11,147 nt of DNA from Acetobacteraceae bacterium (lineage in GTDB: Bacteria > Pseudomonadota > Alphaproteobacteria > Acetobacterales > Acetobacteraceae), in the NCBI GenBank assembly GCA_947478535.1, contig CANJXD010000147.1, positions 1-11,147 of the forward strand, given 5' to 3'. Shown here piece after piece: positions 7,261 through 11,147 of this stretch (its first letter is position 1; the number at the start of each line of letters is the position of its first letter). The notes below the pieces were generated by a model. That model saw only the letters and a list, made by a program, of their open reading frames with translations. It was not told where the DNA came from and searched no databases. A program made the position numbers and the translations under genes.

Positions 7261-8138
7261 ATGCAAGTCATGCCATGCGAGGACAGCAGCGCCGGCTGTT
7301 CTGGTTGTTTCTGGTTCCTGGGCTGCTCTACCTCGTCGTCGTGCGTATCGCGCCGGCGGCGACCACCCTGTTTCTCGGCTTCACTGACTGGAACCTGGTG
7401 CGCGGCACAGCGCCGAACTGGGTCGGACTCGGCAACTACGAGAAGCTGCTTGACGACGCGCCCTTCCTGGGTGCCGTCGGCCGCTCACTGCTGTTCTCCG
7501 CCGTTGCCACCTGCATCGAGCTCTGCCTCGGCCTGGCCATCGCGATCTTTGTGAACCGCGAGATGCACGGTCGCACGCCGCTGCGCGCGGTGGTGCTGAC
7601 GCCGATGGTGATCACGCCCGCCGTCGTCGGCCTGATCTGGTACATCCTGTTTCACCGCGCCATCGGGCCGCTGAACTGGATGCTGTCGGGCATCGGGCTC
7701 GGTCCGGTGGACTGGCTCGGCGATCCCGCAGTCGCGCCGCTGGCGATCATCATCGCCGATGTCTGGCACTGGACGCCCTTCATGTTTCTGCTGTCTCTAT
7801 CGGCGCTGCAGATGGTGCCCAAGGAGCTGTACGAGGCGGCCGATGTCGACGGTGCGTCGTCCTGGTTCACATTCCGCAAGATCACCCTGCCGCTGGTGCG
7901 GGATAACCTGATTGTCGCCTGCATCCTGCGCGCCATGGAGGCGTTCGAGGTATTCGCCGAACCGTTTGTCATGACCGGCGGCGGCCCCGGTCGCGCCACC
8001 GAGACCGTCAGCCTGCACATCTACAAATCCGCCTTCACCTTCTTCGAGATGGGCTATGCCGGTGCCATGATCGCGATCTGCGTGATCCTGGCCGGCGGCC
8101 TGTACTCGCTGTACCTGCGCCATGTCCGCTTCGATTAA
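7257..8138 (+). CDS. CUT1-type carbohydrate ABC permease (MalF/UgpA-like)
   Basis: A 293-aa inner-membrane permease. The N-terminus is short and basic (RGQQRRLFW), running into the first helix LFLVPGLLYLVVVRIAPA and the family segment LGFTDWNLV...WVGLGNYEKLL. Further helices follow (SLLFSAVATCIELCLGLAIA, VVLTPMVITPAVVGLIWYIL and others). The ATPase-contact EAA loop is EAADVDGASSW...ITLP at residues 193-212, typical of binding-protein-dependent sugar permeases. The later FVMTGGGPGRATETVSLHIY is the usual UgpA/MalF signature between the last helices. The ATG at 7257 overlaps the upstream stop as ATGA; the ATG at 7261 is in another frame. It should form a heterodimer with the next gene product and work with the binding protein at 4152-5567. 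Confidence 0.93.
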   Translation: MNASHAMRGQQRRLFWLFLVPGLLYLVVVRIAPAATTLFLGFTDWNLVRGTAPNWVGLGNYEKLLDDAPFLGAVGRSLLFSAVATCIELCLGLAIAIFVNREMHGRTPLRAVVLTPMVITPAVVGLIWYILFHRAIGPLNWMLSGIGLGPVDWLGDPAVAPLAIIIADVWHWTPFMFLLSLSALQMVPKELYEAADVDGASSWFTFRKITLPLVRDNLIVACILRAMEAFEVFAEPFVMTGGGPGRATETVSLHIYKSAFTFFEMGYAGAMIAICVILAGGLYSLYLRHVRFD

Positions 8139-8973
8139 GCCGCGCCGCCGGCGCTTCCGGCCGGGCATCTTCGCGCTGAACCTCGGCGGCGGACTGCTGC
8201 TCGTGGCGCTGTCGTTGTTCCCCGTCGCCTACATGCTGCTGACCTCGCTGAAGCCGGACAACATCCTGCTGGCGCAGCCGCCGCAGTTCCTGTTCCTGCC
8301 GGTGCTGCACAACTACGCAAAGCTACTGATCGAGGACGACTTTGCCCGCTACTACTGGAACAGCATCCAGATCGCGGGCTTCTCGACCCTGATCGCAGTG
8401 GCCGTAGGGTCCATGATGGCCTTTGCGCTGCTGCGGGCGGAGGTGCCGGCACGGCGGGCGGTGTTCTTCCTGATCCTGCTGCCAAAAAGCTTCCCGCCGA
8501 TCACCACCGTCATCCCGATCTTCATCGTCGTGCGCATGCTCGGCATGATGGACCAGGTGGTCACGCTGGTGCTGTTCGAGGCCGCGGTGCGGCTTCCGTT
8601 GGTGGTCTGGGTCATGCGCGGCTTCCTGCGGGCCGTACCGGCGGAGCTGATCGAGGCGGCGATGCTGGACGGCTGCAGCCTGGCCGGCGCGTTCTTCCGC
8701 GTCGTGCTGCCGCTCGCCGCACCGGGCATGGGGGCCGTTGGCATCATCTGCTTCATCGACACCTGGAACGCCTTCCTGGTGCCGCTTGTGCTCACCAACT
8801 TCAACGCCGTGACGGCCCCGGTCGCGCTCATGTCCTATGCGGAGACCGAGGAACAGCTGGTCTGGGGCGTCATTGCCGCCGGCGGCTTCCTGACGATCCT
8901 GCCGATCCTGTTCTTCGCCCTGGTGCTGCATCGCTATCTCCTCAGCGGGCTGACCGCCGGCGCCATCAAGTAG
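8122..8973 (+). CDS. CUT1-type carbohydrate ABC permease (MalG/UgpE-like)
   Basis: A 283-aa inner-membrane permease, partner of the preceding MalF-like subunit. It begins with a basic stretch (KPRRRRFRPG), then a first helix (LNLGGGLLLVALSLFPVAYML) and the MalG-type segment TSLKPDNILLAQPPQF. The EAA loop is EAAMLDGCSLAGAFFRVVLP at residues 178-197. The region CFIDTWNAFLVPLVL matches the W-N-x-F-x-x-P-L motif of this subunit class. The end HRYLLSGLTAGAIK is the typical MalG-family C-terminus. The ATG at 8122 overlaps the upstream gene by 17 bp, so translation is probably coupled; no good ribosome site or later start was seen. No ATPase gene follows: the next gene is a second GH67-like protein. 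Confidence 0.93.
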   Translation: MSASIKPRRRRFRPGIFALNLGGGLLLVALSLFPVAYMLLTSLKPDNILLAQPPQFLFLPVLHNYAKLLIEDDFARYYWNSIQIAGFSTLIAVAVGSMMAFALLRAEVPARRAVFFLILLPKSFPPITTVIPIFIVVRMLGMMDQVVTLVLFEAAVRLPLVVWVMRGFLRAVPAELIEAAMLDGCSLAGAFFRVVLPLAAPGMGAVGIICFIDTWNAFLVPLVLTNFNAVTAPVALMSYAETEEQLVWGVIAAGGFLTILPILFFALVLHRYLLSGLTAGAIK

Positions 8974-8978
8974 AGGGA
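8973..8978 (+). promoter_or_regulatory. Ribosome binding site deciding the start of GH67-like protein B
   Basis: GAGGGA ends 9 nt before ATG 8988, while the in-frame ATG at 8979 directly abuts it. The start at 8988 (MTFTFRALELHG) also lines up with the paralogue's MTDAFRTRALELHS, so it is preferred. Confidence 0.6.
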
Positions 8979-8987
8979 ATGCCGGCT

Positions 8988-10616
8988 ATGACCTTCACCT
9001 TCCGCGCCTTGGAACTGCATGGCCGCCGCATGTGGGATCGCGTCCACATCCTGCGCGCGCTGGACGAGATAGAGCGCCGCAAGATGACCGCTCTCGTTCT
9101 GCACGAGACCGACATGCTCAACCACGTGCTGTTTCCCCGCGCCTTCTTCGACCCCTATGCGGCCTGGTCCGGCGCGCCACCGCGACGCGGCGAGAACGCC
9201 ATCCAGAACAACCGCGTCTGGCTCCAGAACACACTGCGCCTCGCGGCGTCACGGAACATCCCCGTCTGGCTGGAGGTGAAGGAGCTGGCCTTCCCGGACG
9301 AGGTGCTGGAGCTGCGGCCGAACCTCGTTCGCGACGGCATCATCTGCCCCTCCGACCCCTTCTGGTGGGAGTTCCTGGAGAAGCGGACTGCGGAGCTCTA
9401 CGCGGACTTTCCGCTGGTCGCCGGCCTGATCGTCAGCCCCGGCTCGCCCGAGGGCCGCGCCTCCCGGGCGCAGGAAAAATGCCACTGCGCCAACTGCGCG
9501 GCGACGCCGCTGCAGGCCTGGTACAAGGCGGTGATCGGCGCGCTGCACCGGCCGTCGCTCGCGGCGGGTAAGCCACTGGCGGTGCGGGAATTCGCCTACA
9601 AACCGAAGGACCAGGGCCCGCTGTTGGCAGCGATCGAGGAGATGCCTGCCGACATCATCCTATGCGCCAAAGTCACGCCGCACGACTTCTACCCGACCTT
9701 CCCGGACAACCCGGCCATCATTCCCCGCAAGCGCCCGATGTGGGTGGAATACGACGTACACGGCCAGTTCTTCGGCTGGGGCCTGCTGCCCTGCCTGGTC
9801 CAGCAGGATATCGCCGCGCGCTTTGCCCATGGCGCCGCCAACGGCGTCTCCGGCACCGTGCTGCGGGTGGAGTGGGAGCGGGTGAACGACCTCTGGGCGC
9901 TGGAGACGCCCAACCGCATGAACCTGATCGCCGCCGCCGCGCTGGCGGCCGGTGAAACCCCGACGGAGGAGCAGGTCTGCGCGACATGGCTGGCCGAGGA
10001 AGCTTTGGACGAGGCTGCCGCGCCCTGGCTGGCCCAGATCATGCGCCGCACCTGGCCGCTGGTGCGCAGCGCCCTGTTCGTTGGCGACCACGTCTTCGCG
10101 GATTGCAGCATGTTCCCCCGCAGCATGGGCCGCGCCTTCTGGACCATGGAGCACAAGCACTCGCTGATGGATTGGGATGAGAGCCGTCGCGGCGAGCTTG
10201 ATGCCGACACCGCCCGCTTCGAGGCGTTCTTGGCGGAAAAGGCTGCGGCGATCGCGGACGCCACCGACATTGCGGCCTTGCTTGAAACTGCTCCCGCCGG
10301 GATCGAACTGGCGACGGCCACGACGATTCGTCATGCCTTCCGCCACATGGTCGACCATGTCCTTGGGCTGGCGCTGTGCGCCGAAGCTTGCCTCCGTGCG
10401 CGTTGCGTCTCGGCCGGCTTGGGTGGCTCGGAGATGCGCGACGGGCTGTCGACGAGCATCGAGCGGCTACGGGCGTTCAGCCGGGAAGCCGCGGCGTTGG
10501 CCGATGGTCACGAACGGCATCAAACCGTTTTGTTGCTGGACCACCAAAGGATCGGCGACGTGCTGGCCGAGGCTGCGTCCTGCTTGGCCGCACAGCCGGC
10601 GGCCGGCAACGGCTGA
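8988..10616 (+). CDS. Divergent GH67-like (alpha-glucuronidase-like) cytoplasmic protein B, paralogue of A
   Basis: A 542-aa soluble protein, with no signal peptide, colinear with the product at 5578-7260 over its whole length. Shared blocks include RALELH, MTALxLH, GxICPSxPFW, CxCxxC, KxTPHDxYPxFPDN, GQxFGWGLxP and, near the C-terminus, SLxDWD. GH67-like positions are E155 (PGSPEGR), R200 (AVREFAY), K228 and D233 (AKVTPHDFYP), and Q260 (VHGQFFG) in place of the catalytic Glu. The D-to-Q spacing is 27, one less than in A. The cysteines are C165, C167 and C170. The C-terminal ~120 residues are helical-looking and diverge most from A. It closes the operon, 14 nt after the MalG-like stop. The two copies probably recognise different linkages or product sizes, or form a heteromer; the sequence cannot decide. 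Hydrolytic activity is unproven. Confidence 0.6.
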   Translation: MTFTFRALELHGRRMWDRVHILRALDEIERRKMTALVLHETDMLNHVLFPRAFFDPYAAWSGAPPRRGENAIQNNRVWLQNTLRLAASRNIPVWLEVKELAFPDEVLELRPNLVRDGIICPSDPFWWEFLEKRTAELYADFPLVAGLIVSPGSPEGRASRAQEKCHCANCAATPLQAWYKAVIGALHRPSLAAGKPLAVREFAYKPKDQGPLLAAIEEMPADIILCAKVTPHDFYPTFPDNPAIIPRKRPMWVEYDVHGQFFGWGLLPCLVQQDIAARFAHGAANGVSGTVLRVEWERVNDLWALETPNRMNLIAAAALAAGETPTEEQVCATWLAEEALDEAAAPWLAQIMRRTWPLVRSALFVGDHVFADCSMFPRSMGRAFWTMEHKHSLMDWDESRRGELDADTARFEAFLAEKAAAIADATDIAALLETAPAGIELATATTIRHAFRHMVDHVLGLALCAEACLRARCVSAGLGGSEMRDGLSTSIERLRAFSREAAALADGHERHQTVLLLDHQRIGDVLAEAASCLAAQPAAGNG

Positions 10617-10642
10617 CCCTGTTGGGTCCTGATGTCACACGC

Positions 10643-10672
10643 CACCGGAGCGCGGCCTCACGCCGCGCGGTG
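10643..10672 (+). terminator. GC-rich hairpin just after the operon
   Basis: A perfect 7-bp stem GCGCGGC / GCCGCGC with loop CTCAC lies at 10650-10668, extended by CACC (10643-10646) pairing with GGTG (10669-10672) across a 3-nt bulge. It begins 27 nt after the stop of protein B. No U-tract follows, so it would be an imperfect intrinsic terminator or an mRNA-stabilising hairpin; chance in GC-rich DNA is possible. Confidence 0.4.
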
Positions 10673-10673
10673 A

Positions 10674-10949
10674 TGGCTTGGCCTTCCCGAGCGCACGCTC
10701 ATCGCGCCGCTCTCCGACAGGGCGCTCTCGGCCGTGATGCACCGCATGAACGTGGCTCGCCCCGTGGGCGCCGCCCCGCATGGCTTCCGGGCGACCTTCT
10801 CGACCTGGGCGTAAGACACCCGCCCAGGCAAGCGCGAAGCGGCTGAGATCGCGAACAAGGTCTCTGCCGCCTACCGCCGATCGGATCTGTTCGATCGGTG
10901 TGTGCAGCTGATGGGTGCCTGGGCGGCCTTCCCTCTGCGCGCGGTCTGA
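10674..10949 (+). pseudogene. Remnant of a phage-type tyrosine integrase, C-terminal catalytic part
   Basis: One frame from about 10674 to the TGA at 10947-10949 reads as the end of a P4-type tyrosine recombinase. It has PLSDRALSAVMHRM, then APHGFRATFSTWA (the H-x-x-R box; His codon 10779-10781, Arg codon 10788-10790). An in-frame TAA follows at 10812-10814. The same frame then continues with IANKVSAAYRRSDLFDR and LMGAWAAF, which carries the nucleophilic Tyr (codon 10872-10874). Compared with intact relatives recalled from memory, the stretch between TFSTWA and NKV is several residues short and lacks the LAH segment with the second catalytic His. Another in-frame stop (10671-10673) precedes the fragment, and no catalytic N-terminal half is visible. 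It is therefore a decayed gene, evidence of a former integrated element beside the operon. Confidence 0.8.
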
Positions 10950-11023
10950 TTCATGCCGTGACACCCGCCATGTCGCAACGGATGCGCGGTCGGACGGGCG
11001 ACAGGGCTACAACGACGTGCGAA

Positions 11024-11111
11024 TTCCGACGATGTTGGCCGCCTGTTCCAAGGCGAAGTCGGCCACGTATTCCGATTTCAAGTCGGCCGGTCATTCAGAT
11101 GGATGTCGGCC
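11024..11111. repeat. Four ~24-bp direct repeats, likely terminal array of an IS21-family element
   Basis: Units start at 11024, 11046, 11070 and 11094 (spacing 22, 24, 24). Each begins TTCC or TTCA and ends GTCGGCC or GTTGGCC after 17-19 nt, for example TTCCGATTTCAAGTCGGCC at 11070-11088. On the minus strand they read GGCCGACTT...CGGAA, the style of the multiple terminal repeats of IS21 (istA/istB) elements in alphaproteobacteria. A more degenerate fifth unit may start near 11119. The transposase genes would lie to the right, outside the window. The exact tip of the element was not located. The stretch 10950-11023 shows no gene. Confidence 0.5.
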
Positions 11112-11147
11112 GTGTGGCTGCCGATGCCGGAGCTGTCTGGCGAGCCA

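Noticed and set aside
8979..8987. Start of enzyme B at ATG 8979
   Set aside because: The ribosome site abuts this ATG with no spacing; ATG 8988 has a 9-nt spacing and matches the paralogue's N-terminus.
10376..10846. A 156-codon plus-strand frame across the end of enzyme B and beyond
   Set aside because: It runs out of frame through protein B and then through the integrase remnant in the wrong frame; the integrase motifs are in another frame.
11024..11111. CRISPR array
   Set aside because: The units are imperfect, the 22-24 bp period leaves almost no spacers, and no cas gene is present.

Overview
The window looks like chromosomal DNA from a high-GC alphaproteobacterium. Dense operons with 4-bp ATGA/GTGA overlaps, strong third-position G/C and the style of the ABC genes would fit the Acetobacteraceae/Rhodospirillales (Roseomonas-like), but that placement is an inference from composition and gene style, not a database result.

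Layout. (1) Positions 1-2950, plus strand: the 3' part of a Dpp/Opp-type peptide ABC transporter operon. It holds the last residues of the DppB-like permease, a DppC-like permease, and DppD-like and DppF-like ATPases, all coupled by 4-bp start/stop overlaps. The binding protein must lie outside the window. (2) 2951-3082: a short convergent intergenic gap. (3) 3083-4003, minus strand: a LysR-type regulator with a TTG start. (4) 4004-4151: the divergent control region between the regulator and the next operon, with an AGGGG-N7-CCCCT dyad. (5) 4152-10616, plus strand: a five-gene operon: Tat-type family 1 solute-binding protein, GH67-like protein A, two CUT1-type (MalF/MalG-like) permeases, GH67-like protein B. 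(6) 10617-11147: no intact gene. It has a GC-rich hairpin, a decayed phage-type tyrosine integrase C-terminus, and a four-unit ~24-bp direct-repeat array resembling an IS21-family terminus, so the operon ends at a mobile-DNA scar.

The most interesting part is the five-gene operon. The two large soluble proteins (560 and 542 aa) are paralogues without signal peptides. Block by block they follow the order of GH67 alpha-glucuronidase motifs: the general-acid Glu region, the WRAFVY-like strand, the VKNGPxDF-like strand with its catalytic Asp, the QEYLG-like strand, and the GVxGV...W segment. In both, the second base residue (Glu of QEYLG) is Gln, and both carry a CxCxxC motif not expected in GH67. 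The simplest model is LysR-controlled import of a small glycoside, perhaps uronate-containing, by the CUT1 system, followed by cytoplasmic processing by two divergent GH67-like enzymes. The operon has no ATPase gene in the window, so the transporter must borrow one or use one encoded elsewhere.
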